A DNA stretch of 64,000 bases, from contig CM045758.1 in assembly GCA_025200525.1 (NCBI GenBank), positions 6,692,580 to 6,756,579 of the forward strand, read 5' to 3'. The notes under the pieces were generated by a model, which was not told where the DNA came from, ran no database searches, and saw nothing but the letters and a program-made list of their open reading frames with translations. The translations under genes and the position numbers were made by a program. Within the stretch, counting starts at the first letter, position 1, and each line of letters starts with the position of its first letter. Positions 21,510 to 32,544 of this stretch are shown piece by piece. The DNA is from Camellia lanceoleosa (taxonomy: Eukaryota > Streptophyta > Magnoliopsida > Ericales > Theaceae).

Positions 21510-22088
21510 TAGGACTGTTCAAAAATCCGTTCAAATCGGTAATCCGGATCGAACCAGATTGAATCATACGGTTTGGTTTGGTTCGGTTCTATTAAGAATT
21601 GGTTCGGTTTCGGATTAAAAAATATGAGAACCGTAAAAACGGTTCGGTTAATGGATTTTATGAAAAAATCGCGATTCGAACCGAACCGAACCGAACCGAA
21701 CCGAACCGAACCGAACCGAATTTTAAAAGATATATATATATATAATATCAAGTTTTATTTTTATTAATTGGTTTTTTATAATTTTAATGATATTAGGATG
21801 GTATATATATGTAATATTAAGTAATACCTTAATATTATTAGTTTTTATCATGAGTTAAATGTAATTAGTTTGAGTAATTATTTTGCTAATATTAATAATT
21901 TATTCTTGTAAATAGAAATTTTTGGAACCGTAAACCAAACCGAAACTGAACCGTTTTTTCGGTTTGGTTCTAGTCCGGTTTTACAAGTGTAACGGTCTGG
22001 TCTGGTTCTCAAAATCATAGAACCGTTAGGATCGGTTCGGTTCTTGGATTTTCTCATAACCGAACCAATTCGGACCGTGTACACCCCT
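21510..22088. mobile_element. Mutator-like foldback element with (CCGAA)n repeats and 9-bp TSD
   Basis: The 579-bp unit is flanked by the 9-bp direct repeat ATTAATTGG (21501-21509 and 22089-22097). Its ends, TAGGACTGTTCAAAAATCCG and (inverse of the right end) AGGGGTGTACACGGTCCG, are imperfect inverted repeats. Both arms are filled with GGTTCGGTT/AACCGAACC words, including CCGAA repeats around 21677-21720. A 9-bp duplication with long degenerate TIRs is typical of MULE-derived non-autonomous elements. No transposase ORF; frames reading through the arms are low-complexity. Confidence 0.8.
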
Positions 22089-22097
22089 ATTAATTGG

Positions 22098-22885
22098 AGA
22101 CCCATGGTTTAGGAACAATTACATAAGTTGCATTAACAATTGGGTTTCTAATTCATGGCTCTCAATATATTAATACCACAAAAAATTATTAAAAAATAAC
22201 AATAAAAAGTTTCAACTTTGTCAAAAGCAGTAATTTACTGTAAATTCACAACAACCATCACTGGTTGCAGCTCTTAATGAAACTTGCCTCAATCATTGTC
22301 AACAAACTTGCAACACAATTTCTCACAACTAATTTGTTGTTAGGATATTTGAATCAAGATGGTACAAAGAAAGCTACTATGTTCACATCCCCGACTCATA
22401 ATCGAAGTGATCTTGTGTGATCTCATGTGCGGCCATCATTAAGTTGGGTCTACCAATCAGCTAGCATTATCATGACATCATTGGCAGTAACAACCTAACA
22501 GTAACAATGGATATATAAATTTTATCACAACTCGTTAGTAACAATTATTTTGGATTTTGTTTGGTTTTCAAAAAATAATGAAAGGAAAGAAAAATTTATG
22601 TAATATCTCCTCTATGATCACCTAAGAGAATTTCTCCTCTATGGTTACCTTTAATCATTGGCCTAAGAGAAATTTGGATGGGACATTTCTCATACACAAA
22701 TATGCTGAATACCTTATTTTGAAACAACAAAACATGTAGTTAACAAACAGATAAATAACCCAAAAAAGGAAAGAAGAATTCAAGAAACAGTTAAACAAAA
22801 AAAATTGAAGGGAAAAATTTTTAAAAAATAAAATAAAACAACAAAAATACGCTAGAAACTTCAACTGATAACATCTAATAATTTA
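22098..22885. other. Intergenic spacer, nothing recognised
   Basis: AT-rich sequence between two transposons with no coding exon, RNA gene or clear repeat on either strand. Confidence 0.5.
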
Positions 22886-22890
22886 TTTAC

Positions 22891-23572
22891 TGTTAGGCTT
22901 TTTTATTGGCAATCCCATTTGGCAAGGATTTCTATAAGAAGTTGATTTTCTTCCAAAACTAGGATTACTTTTGGATTTCTATAAATAATTGGATTTCTTC
23001 CAAAATTAGGATTACTTTTGGATTTTCTATAAATAATTGGTTTTCTCCCAAAACTATTTAATTCCTCCAGATCTTCTTTCTGGTTCTTAAGGTTTATATC
23101 TGGGGATATTTTGTTAGTTTTCTTTGATATTTTATTGAGTATTCAACTCATTGTTTAAAGAGAGTACATCAAAGGTTTTGTTTGTTATATACAAGAGAGA
23201 GAGAAAGTTGTTCTTCGGTAGATTCTGAAGAATTCGAGCTTGAAGTTTCGGTAGATTTTGGAGTGGCTCATCGTAAAGACAATTCCGAGGTGAAGACGGG
23301 GTTGGAAGAGGCACATAGAGGTTGGTTCAATTAGGCGTTGATTTACTAGGTAATTGAGAGTATACCTGTGTAATTCCTTTAAATCTTCTTAGTGGATTGT
23401 TTTGTGGCTATTGCCCGTCGTTTTTTAATCACAGTTGGAGGTGTCCAATTGTGGTTTTTCCACGTAAAATCGTTGTGTCGATTTGTCTTTTATTGTTTGA
23501 TTGGGATTGTTATATTCTACTTAAAATTGGTACATAATCACAAATCAACATTTAGGGTTTCTAAATTTTTCA
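22891..23572 (+). repeat. 5' LTR of the Copia-type element
   Basis: It starts TGTTAGGC and ends TTTTTCA next to the primer-binding site. CTATAAATAATTGG motifs at about 22980 and 23030 are TATA-like and could be the LTR promoter. Confidence 0.9.
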
Positions 23573-23649
23573 ATTAGTATCAGAGCGGGTCGTTCTATTT
23601 TTTTTAAAAAAATTCTTTTAGAACGAGATCTTGTTTGATTTGTGATAAT

Positions 23650-24016
23650 GGATTCAATTCGTGAAGAATTCGAGCTTGAAGCTTCGGTGGATTCTGGAGT
23701 GGCTCATCGTAAAGACAATTTTGAGGTGAAGACAGGGTTGGAAGAGGCACATAGAGGTTGGTTCAATTAGGCGTGGATTCGCTAGGTAATTGAGAGTATA
23801 CTTGTGTAATTTCTTTAAATCTTCTTAGTGGATTGTTTTGTGGCTGTTGCCCGTGGTTTTTATAATCACAGTTGGAGGTGTCCAATTGTGGTTTTTTCAC
23901 GTAAAATCGTTGTGTCGATTTGTCTTTGATTGTTTGATTGGGATTGTTATATTCTGCTTAAAATTGGTACATAATCACAAATTAACATCTAGGGTTTCTA
24001 GATTTCTCAATTGGTA
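23650..24016 (+). repeat. Internal copy of the LTR 3' portion
   Basis: From GAAGAATTCGAGCTTGAAG through GGCACATAGAGGTTGG to CTAGATTTCTCAATTGG this block repeats the last roughly 350 bases of the 5' LTR with scattered changes. It starts about 75 bases after the primer-binding site, giving a tandem LTR-end/PBS/LTR-end arrangement. Confidence 0.85.
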
Positions 24017-25778
24017 GACCTAGGAATAGGAAGTTGAAAACCATGTCAAGACGGGTTCTCATTGAAGGAGAAGGGAACCATAACGTCAAGACACCACCCA
24101 AAAACCGCAATTCTCACAACTTTGTTTATACTAAAGCGGTTTGGGTGAGAAAATTTGACTTGTGTTAATTTGTTTATTTGTTTTAGTTTTTGGATTTCTG
24201 TGTGTTTTTTTTAATGAGAAAAAAAAATGTGTGCTTTTTCATTTTTTGTCTTGCTTGGTTTAGAAAAAGAAAAAAATAATAAAAAAAAACCCAAAAAGAT
24301 TTTCTTAGTATGGTTTTGCAAGTTTGAAATTTTTGAGTGGTCCTTGATGCATATTGTAATTGATGAGAATATCCATTACATATTACCATGTTTGTACTTT
24401 CTGTGGTCATTATTCATTTTGGAGTGTGTGTTTTTTGATTAGTATGTCTCATTCTGTACACACTCTTGGATTAGCAAATTTTGGAGTCTTCCATCTTAGT
24501 GATCATTTTTTTTTTGGACTTATAGCATGGTATCTTTTGCTTTTCTAGAGGAATTGACCTATACTAGCATATCATGGGTGATGTTGAATCTCTTAACCAC
24601 TTTCCATCTTTTTGCACCTCCACGACTTTCCCCTCTATTCTTTGTAGTCCAGGCATGAGGAAAAGGCTATCTCAGAGTCACCAATCAGGCCATCCTTATT
24701 ATATCCATGCTTCTTTGGTTCGATTTCCATACTCTTGAGCATGTCAGCTGCCAATGAGTGTGCAAAACAAAGAAAAAAAAATGTGAAAAAGAAAAAAAAA
24801 TGTGCAAAAGAAAGAAAAGAAAAAGATGTGAAAAACAAAAAGAAAAAAATAAATGATTCATTGATTGAGGGGGAGCCTCCGCTTTTACTCACCAAATACC
24901 CCTTGATTCCTAGTGATTTGACTTTCCGTAGTTATGCTTAAATTCTCTTGTTAGAGGTCCAGCTTTTATATCATTACTAGAATTTGAATCTAGTGTTTGT
25001 CGAATCCCAAGAGTCACACACACACTTTTCTCATGAGATCTATGCTTTTCACATAATGCATCACTTTCTTTTATGAGGGATTTTCTAGAGACTGTGCACA
25101 TTGTGTTTTCTTGTAATTGTGTTTCTTGGATAATCTTGTGTGTTTCAAGGTACAAATCAGAAATTCCTTGCTTGCTCCACTATATTATTTTTGTCATTTT
25201 CTTCCAGTTCACTGTTTTCAGTGCTTGTGGTTACTTTTAGTAAGGGGGAGTTTGGTTTTTCATTACAAGAGTTAGTTAGTATGAACACTTTGATTTGTTT
25301 GGTAAGGGAGATTGGCTATACTTGGTTTGCATGTTGCCTTGCACTACTTTTTTATTATTTCCTTCTTGGATGCTCTTGATTTTTACATAGTCTTATCATT
25401 GCTTGTGTGGTTTCTGATCTTGCTTTAGTTGATTGAGTTTCCTTTGTCAATTCGTGACAAAAAGGGAAAGAAAGTTGTTTTTCACGAGTCTTAGTTTTCA
25501 TCTATTCATGCTATATGTTCTTAAAATCTCCAAGTTGCATCTATTCATGTTTTCCATCTCATGCTTCAAATGCTTCAAGATAATCTAGCCATGTGTTTAT
25601 TGCCTTTTCATATACTCTTGTGAGACTAATAGTTGTTTTGGAGATCGTGGCACTAATAGCTGTTTTGCAGATCTTTATCTTGAGAAAGACGTTTGTGTTT
25701 GTTGGTTATAATGGGTTGGGGTGACTAGGATTTTATTTGTTAGGTGTGTTTTGTCATGGCATTGCCAAAGGGGGAGAT

Positions 25779-26458
25779 TGTTAGGCTTTTTTATTGGCAA
25801 TCCCGTTTGATAAGGATTTCTATAAGAAGTTGATTTTCTTCCAAAACTAGGATTACTTTTGGATTTCTATAAGTAATTGGATTTCTTCCAAAATTAGGAT
25901 TACTTTTGGATTTTCTATAAATAGTTGGTTTTCTCCCAAAACTATTTAATTCCTCTAGATCTTCTTTTTGGTTCTTAAGGTTTATATCTGGGGATATTTT
26001 GTTAGTTTTCTTTGATATTTTATTGAGTATTCAACTCATGGTTTAAAGAGAGTACATCAAAGGTTTTGTTTGTTATATACAAGAGAGAGAAAGTTGTTCT
26101 TCGGTGGATTCTGAAGAATTCGAGCCTGAAGCTTCGGTGGATTCTGGAGTGGCTCATCGTAAAGACAATTCCAAGGTGAAGATGGGGTTGGAAGAGGCAC
26201 ATAGAGGTTGGTTCAATTAGGCGTGGATTCACTAGGTAATTGAGAGTATACCTGTGTAATTCCTTTAAATCTTCTTAGTGGATTGTTTTTTGGCTGTTGC
26301 CTGTGGTTTTTTAATCACAGTTGGAGGTGTCCAATTGTGGTTTTTCCACGTAAAATTGTTGTGTCGATTTGTCTTTTATTGTTTGATTGGGATTGTTATA
26401 TTCTACTTAAAATTGGTACATAATCACAAATCAACATGTAAGGTTTCTAGATTTTTCA
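25779..26458 (+). repeat. 3' LTR of the Copia-type element
   Basis: Close copy of 22891-23572, starting TGTTAGGC after the polypurine tract and ending TTTTTCA before the TTTAC target duplication. Confidence 0.9.
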
Positions 26459-26463
26459 TTTAC

Positions 26464-27183
26464 TATAATAAATTGAAGCACATGCAACCACATTACACCT
26501 TTAGCTACAAATACAAACGTTTAATGCCTTTATCACTATGAATTTCGGTGATTAAATTCTTTTTACTATTACCCAAAACCTAAATTGGTAACAATAACTT
26601 GTTTACTTTCCCTATTTGTTTTTCCCCTTTTTTCCTTTAAATTCTTAGCAACCAAACATTGCACCGAAAGTAAATGTTGCCCAGAATTGAACCAAAGGCA
26701 TTAAAAGAACCATTTCATAAAACCCCAAATAAAGATACACCAGAGAAAATAAACCAAAATAAGAGAGAGATGATACCATTAATTAGATTTGTGTTTCTTA
26801 ACTTAATTAGTTATGTCTACCCAAACAACTTCTCATCCTTATCCTTCAAAAAAACTTTAAAATTCCAAATGATTTAATGAACCCAAAAAACCTCCTCAAA
26901 CAATTTCTCATCCTTCATCCTTCAAAAAAACTTCTTAATCTAGCAAGGATGCTTGGGATCATACACCTAGAACAACATGTACAATTTACATTCAAACTTG
27001 GGTCATCGAATGAGCTACAATTATCTTTTAGCAACTTGAGCTTGCCAAAAACTGCTAAGTTTAGCTTACAGTCCAACAACTAGAAGGAGATTATGTTACT
27101 ACTGAAAATACATTACGTGTAAAACAATTCAAGATGTCTAGGGAGGAACCCAAAGAAAATAGAAGCAAAGCACAATTTCTTAC
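26464..27183. other. Spacer between Copia element and GAPCp remnant
   Basis: No exon homologous to the rest of GAPDH is visible on the minus strand here, although it lies directly downstream of the remnant. Short open frames on the plus strand are unrecognised and lysine/proline/leucine-rich. The motif TCTCATCCTT...TTCAAAAAAACTT occurs twice (26829-26857 and 26906-26933), a short local duplication. Confidence 0.5.
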
Positions 27184-27718
27184 CATGTACTTAGCATCAA
27201 CAAAAGGATCATTGACAGCTACAACATCCATGTTATCCTTAGATGTTGCTATCCATAATACTAATCTTCGAATCTGACGAAAACCTAAAAAAGTAAGCAA
27301 TTTGAGTTAGTTCAGTTTTGTTAGTCAAAATAACTTCTTAATTTATCAAGGATGCTATGGATCATACACCAACAATTACTTACAAGGTCAAATTTTTATC
27401 GAAGGAAAATAAATTACATACATAGTCAATAAACAACTGAAACAAAGAATAGTACGTGATGTTGGTTGAAGAACAACTGTAGGAGGTATTGTAGTTGCTT
27501 TGATAGGCTGTATACTCCTAGCAATACATTTTCTGTATGGTTTGGACCAAATCATTCTGTGTTCATAACAATATAAGCAAACACTACTCAACTGCACACA
27601 GAAGAAACAGTGGATTACTCAACTGTAAGGAAGATGGCTTGCCAGGAACAACAGTATCAAAAATGCTTGATTGAAACTTTACAGAATTCAAATTGCGATT
27701 GAAACCAACAGACGACAC
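27184..27718 (-). pseudogene. 5' remnant of plastid glycolytic GAPDH (GAPCp)
   Basis: Three minus-strand exon-like blocks match the N-terminal part of GAPCp, the plastid NAD-dependent glyceraldehyde-3-phosphate dehydrogenase. About 27718-27620 reads VSSVGFNRNLNSVKF (transit peptide). About 27555-27455 reads ARSIQPIKATTIPP (end of transit peptide). 27284-27184 reads LVLWIATSKDNMDVV then AVNDPFVDAKYM. Splice signals remain (TTTCAG before block 1, TTTTTTAG before block 3, ATG|GTAAG after it), so this is a genomic copy, not a retrocopy. The normal GFGRIGRLVLR Rossmann loop is GFRQIRRLVLW, losing conserved glycines. No catalytic-domain exon is seen downstream and no exon 1 with a start codon upstream. 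Function as GAPDH is excluded. Confidence 0.78.
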
Positions 27719-28900
27719 CTGAAACGAAATAAAACAATAATAATAACAACAATAAGAGCAATTTCCATGTCGCACATTGCAATCCATGAGTAGTGAAAAC
27801 TAAATGATATAATGTGCAAACAAAATTAGAACCAAAAAAAAAAAAAAATACACATACAACAGAATTAAGCAAAATCTCATAAGTTATTGGCAGAAGTGGT
27901 ACCAAACATTCTAACACAAATTTTCTAAAAAAATAAAGAAAGTTCTAAGGTTGAGAATTTAACTGGAAAAAAAAAAAAACCGTTACCATTAAGAAATCAT
28001 TATACTATTTACCCCAATCTATTAAAAACAAAATCATTATACTATTTTTTGAATTAGAACAACCATGAGCAACCATGAAACAAACTAAAAAACATCACTA
28101 GCCAAGTGATAACCACCATTATGGATTCAAAAAATAAGAATATAAGAATATAATTTGAGAGCTGATATATACCAATCATGAAATTAGAATCAATAAACTC
28201 TATTCATTAGCAATCAAACATTTAGTAGTAGTCAAGGATTCTTCAAAATTAAGTGAAATTAAGGTTTTAGTTCACTCACGATTAGGGTTCTTCACTTTGA
28301 ATCTTGGAATCTCCTTCACTTCGGAGCTGTCGACTTAACGAAGAAAGATTTTCAACTTGTATTGTTGTCTTGGCTGCAGTGGAGTGAGGGACCCCGATTT
28401 ATGCTTGGAATAGAGCATTCTATGATGAAGATAACCACAGTATGAACATATATGTTCACAAGATTTGGTAGAAATTACAAATATATAACCTGTAAACAAA
28501 ACCCTAAAATAACCTGTTTGATTATGTTGATTTACCTTGTGAGTCGAGTTCAAAGCATCAGGAGCGAGCGAAGATAGAGGGTTTGATTAAAAAACAGACA
28601 TAGCTCAACAGAGAGAATCTTACCTTGCGAGACGAATTCGAGAGGCAGGAATCGAGGACTAGAGAGTAGTTTTGGGAGCGAGCAAAGATGGAGGGTAGGA
28701 AAGAAGAAGAACAGAGAGGTAGAGAGAGATAAAGAGGGAATGAGATGAGACGTGGATGAGAAAAGAAAAAGAGAGAGAGATAGAGAGGGAAGGTGAGGAG
28801 ACGTAGGTAGATGGGAAGCTTAGGAGAGAAATGTTTGGGAGGGAACTATTGTTGATCTGAACCATTAATATAAATTTAGGATTCATCTCAATTGTTCATC
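27719..28900. other. Upstream region of the GAPCp remnant with leader-like duplicated segments
   Basis: On the minus strand, 28860-28640 is a CT-rich leader-like stretch ending TCTCGCAAG|GTAAGA. About 90 bases further is a similar ACTCACAAG|GTAAAT. Both are preceded by CTCCATCTTTGCTCGCTCC-like sequence. It may be the decayed promoter and first leader exon of the GAPCp gene. No ATG-initiated GAPDH frame is found. A 14-base A run lies near 27834. Confidence 0.4.
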
Positions 28901-30298
28901 CGAAATATATCTTTGATACATTTTATATATTTTTGAAAATCGTTCTGTTTTATTATATAGATATTTTTTTTTTACAATTTACAATTTATAATTTTACAAC
29001 TTCTTTGAACTCAATCCACATAATTACTTAGTATGGTAGTATACTAATATGATAAACTTTACACATATTTATTAAACCCTAGTGCCAAAAGTGTTTGGAA
29101 AATTTAGTTCAAATCCCCTTATAATAAAATGTAATACATTAAGGATAAATATAAAAATAATTTCTTAAAAAATTCAGCATACATCACTATTATCAAAATA
29201 TTCTTAGTGGCTAATTTAATATTTTAAAAACTTAAAATGATATAACTTTTGATCTAAATATTGATTTTTAATAAAATTAGTATTTTTAGAATCCTCTCAT
29301 CAAGATCTATAAAATAATATCTATCTTCACTAAGGCTCATCTTCCATAACGCTTTTCTGCCTTATTTTCCAAGCTCAAGTTGATATTTACATAATCACCT
29401 TGAGTTTGAGGGGGGGTGTTAGCTATACATAGTTGTGTTGCCATATATTGTGCATTACCATAGTTAACTTTCTTATAGGTTATTTCTTCTCAGCCTATAA
29501 ATAAGTCTCTTCTATTGTATTGTTAGTTGTCTCATTCAATATAATGTATACAGATTTTTCTTTCTCTTTATCTCTCTATTAGATATTGAAAAATGCTATT
29601 ATACACACCTATAAAATGTATAGATGGTTCAAAACTTTAACTAAAATCAAATTAGTTCATAACAAAATATCATACAAGCCTCCTAACGAAATTATCAAAG
29701 TCTAATGTATAACTTTGATTCTTAACAAAACGACACAAAGCCTACTATAATGACTTGGGTTTATAACTAAAACTAATTTAGATAATTTATGTCACAAAAA
29801 TCTCATATCAATCACCACAAAGTTTAAATAAGGAGTATATCTTTTGGGTCTTGAGAAAATTTACTTACAAAAACATCACATTTACTTTGTTTAATTTAGG
29901 CTTAAGCCAACCCTAGACATTGACAGTTAAAACCAACTCAAACAAATACTCATCATTTTTGTTTTGGGGGGATTGTAACATTGCTGAAAACAAAAAAAGT
30001 CACAAAACAAAAACAGTGTCAACTACTACACCCCTGAAAAGACACATATGGTTTGTATCGGATAACAAAACGAAATTATTTCATGACAAAAACATCAAAA
30101 AAGTCTCATAAACAAATACTACAAAGTGGTATAACTAAAACAAATTTGGGTGATAATAAAAGAAGACCACAAAAGTATCATAGCCAACTATTGCAAAAGT
30201 GTCATAACGAGTTACACTACAGATTTAACATCACAAAATCACATAACCAAAGACTAACATGAGTGATTATTAAGACCATAAATCTTTATATGGCATAT
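28901..30298. other. AT-rich spacer, one possible decayed LTR
   Basis: Mostly unrecognised AT-rich DNA. At 29401-29590, TTGAGGGGGGG (polypurine-like) is followed by TGTTAGCTATACATAG, then CTATAAATAAGTC (TATA-like) and CATTCAATATAATG. That is the layout of a Copia 3' LTR, but no partner LTR or target duplication is visible. The interval 29600-30270 has repeated words such as CACAAAA/CATAACAAA without clear structure. Confidence 0.4.
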
Positions 30299-30303
30299 GA
30301 TAC

Positions 30304-31064
30304 TGTGAGGGAGATTTCACAATCTCGGCCTGGGCCGTGGTTCTGGCCGGGCTGTATGTGGTCCAAGCATATTTAGGCCGAGCTGGGTTAGGCCGAACAT
30401 GTTTGGGGCCGTGATAGCTTGGGCTTGGCCGAAGAAGGTTTTGCTCGGTGGAGGCCCAGGACCATGTTGAACTGAGCTGCCTGAGTTGCTCGGCCGAGAT
30501 GATTGCCAGACGCTTCGGTTTCCATGGTTTGCGTGTTTAGCCCGGTTGGAAAGGCCTTCGGTTTACCAGCTTGACCAGTCTTGAGCTCGGCTATGCCGGA
30601 ATGCAACCGAGGTCGGTTGTCATTGAGCTCAGCGAGAGGAGCACGGTCGTGAAGGTCAGCTCTAGTGTGGAAGGCCGAGGTGACTCCGCCGGGTTGTCGA
30701 GCTCCGCCGATATATCCTAATAGTTTGGTTAGGTGGTGATTGCTGGATTTGTGCTGACAGATGGGATAGCAGCATCACGTGTCGAGAGACTAATGGGAGT
30801 AGATTTGGGGCGCAGAATGTATATAAGCGAGTCTGCGCCCCCTATGCTATATAGATGACATTTTGGTGAGATATACACTAAACATAACTCAGTTCTAACT
30901 CTCTCTATCTATCCCTTGGTGTGTGTACTAACTTGATCGTCGGAGGGGTTTTCCGGCCACACACCGCCAGGTAGCTCACCGCCGTTGTGCTCGCAGGTCG
31001 ATCGGATAGATAGGAGCTTGGGCGAAATGAGTGCGGGCTTGCCGCAATATTTGCTCCCCGTACA
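30304..31064 (+). repeat. 5' LTR of Element 1
   Basis: GC-richer than the flanks, with many GGCCGAG words. TATATAAG at 30820-30827 is a likely TATA box about 240 bases before the LTR end. Confidence 0.9.
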
Positions 31065-31066
31065 AT

Positions 31067-31084
31067 TGGCGCCGTCTGTGGGAA
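31067..31084 (+). promoter_or_regulatory. Primer-binding site of Element 1
   Basis: TGGCGCCGTCTGTGGGAA two bases after the LTR end; identical at the equivalent place in Element 2 (37347-37364). The TGGCGCC start is the usual tRNA 3'-end complement of plant Gypsy elements. Confidence 0.85.
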
Positions 31085-31131
31085 ACTTGACAGACAAAAC
31101 CTTGTCTTCTAGGCTCATCTGATCGCCCTCT

Positions 31132-32440
31132 ATGGCGAACAACGACGAGATTCTGTTGTCTGCCATCGACGGAGTTACGCCGGAGTCAGGCAGACGGAGA
31201 GAAGGACATCCCGTCATCCCTCCAATGGCGGACCTGGAGACATTCCCCGGAGTACAGTCGGGAGACGCGCGAGATAAGCACGGAAGAAGTTATGGTCATT
31301 CACGGAGTCCAGACGGTCATCAACGGCGGAGAGAATCACATGCCAGACGTCTGGAACACAAGCTAAGGGACCAGGACGCCGTCATCCGGCGAATGACGGC
31401 AGAGATGGAGGAGCTGAAGTGGCATGTCAAAGGGAAGGGTGTAGCTGGAGTGGGAGACCACTGTGAGCGCACCCAACCCCGTCGTTCAGGCAGTCAGAGT
31501 CAGCGACACACTCCGTTCATTTCTATTACTAGAAGTTACAAGGTTGGTGATTTCGATGTGCGTGCAGAGAAGTCCAGTGCGCAAGATAGCACTTACCAGC
31601 CCTCATGTCCAGTGACGACGTCGAGGTACTCCTATTTTGCTCGTTAAGAGGATTTGCGGGCAGTCTTAAAGGAACGGGCTCGCCGGCGGGAGGCTCAGAG
31701 GGTATCGGCGTTCCAGCGGTTATCCTATGGGGTTCACGCCAGCGAGGAGGTCGGAATGCCTCCACCCCGCCTAGCAGTGCCACTCCTTCCAGATACAGAC
31801 TTGGCAAGGCTGAGCGCCACCCCTTTCTCCCTGGAGATAGAAATGACATCGCTTCCAGCAGGCTTCCACCAGCCTAAATTCACGCTCTACGACGGAAAAA
31901 CTGATCCCTACATGCATGTAAGCCACTTCCGACAGGTCATGGTCGGACATAGGCGGAATGACGCACTTATGTGCCTTATCTTCCCGTCGAGCTTGGGCGA
32001 GCTGGGCTTGAAATGGTTTGAGAGGCCGCCAGAAGGGAGCATCGAAAGGTGGCAGTAGTTGGCAGAAGCCTTTGTGACGCGTTTCAAAACCAATACCAAA
32101 ACGCCAAAGGAAGTTGACCACCTTCTCAGTGTCAAGATAGAGCCGAGCGACACACTCAAGGCATACAACTCCAGATACTAGGAAACCTTCAATGAGGTCC
32201 TAGATTGCCTGATCAACCTGGCAATCACCCAATATAAGTGCGGTCTCCTGGTCGGACATAGGCTGAGGGACTCGTTTACAATAAACCAGCTGACATCCGG
32301 GGGATAACTAATGCAGCGCATCAATGAGCACATCCAAGTAGAGGATGATGCAGCGGCGTCCAACGCGAAGACAACCTCGGTGGCAATAGACAAAAGGGCT
32401 TTACAAGATAACCGGTTTGGTGGGAAACGCAGAGGATGAC
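31132..32440 (+). pseudogene. Broken gag of Element 1
   Basis: The frame opens MANNDEILLSAIDGVTPESG and runs to about 31647 with a charged helical region. After a frame change the Retrotrans_gag part follows (PAGFHQPKFTLYDGKTDPYM, ALMCLIFPSSLGELGLKWF). A TAG occurs inside ERWQ*LAEAF at about 32056 and more stops near 32180 and 32308. No zinc knuckle is reached before the repeat array begins. The same gag is recognisable in Element 2 (38190-38530). It cannot make a full Gag protein. Confidence 0.8.
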
Positions 32441-32544
32441 GGTGCAAACAACCATGGAAGAGATCTAGGGAGTTTGGTTTTGGAAGACATTAATCAGAAG
32501 GCTGAGGAAAATGGGCAATTGGCAATCATTTTGATGGAAAGATC

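Larger units (their letters stand above)
22891..26458 (+). mobile_element. Non-autonomous Copia-type LTR retrotransposon, complete with TSD
   Basis: Two LTRs (22891-23572 and 25779-26458, about 680 bp each), both TGTTAGGC...TTTTTCA, enclose 2.2 kb. The TSD is TTTAC on both sides (22886-22890 and 26459-26463). A primer-binding site TAGTATCAGAGC (23575-23586) is one base from the TGGTATCAGAGC that pairs with initiator tRNA-Met, as in Ty1/Copia elements. A polypurine tract CCAAAGGGGGAGA (25766-25778) precedes the 3' LTR. No gag or pol is readable inside, so it must have moved with proteins from another element. The interior begins with a second copy of the LTR's 3' half. Confidence 0.9.

Noticed and set aside
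23575..23586. TAGTATCAGAGC as part of a tRNA gene
   Set aside because: Only the tRNA-complementary 12-mer is present, placed directly after an LTR; it is a primer-binding site.
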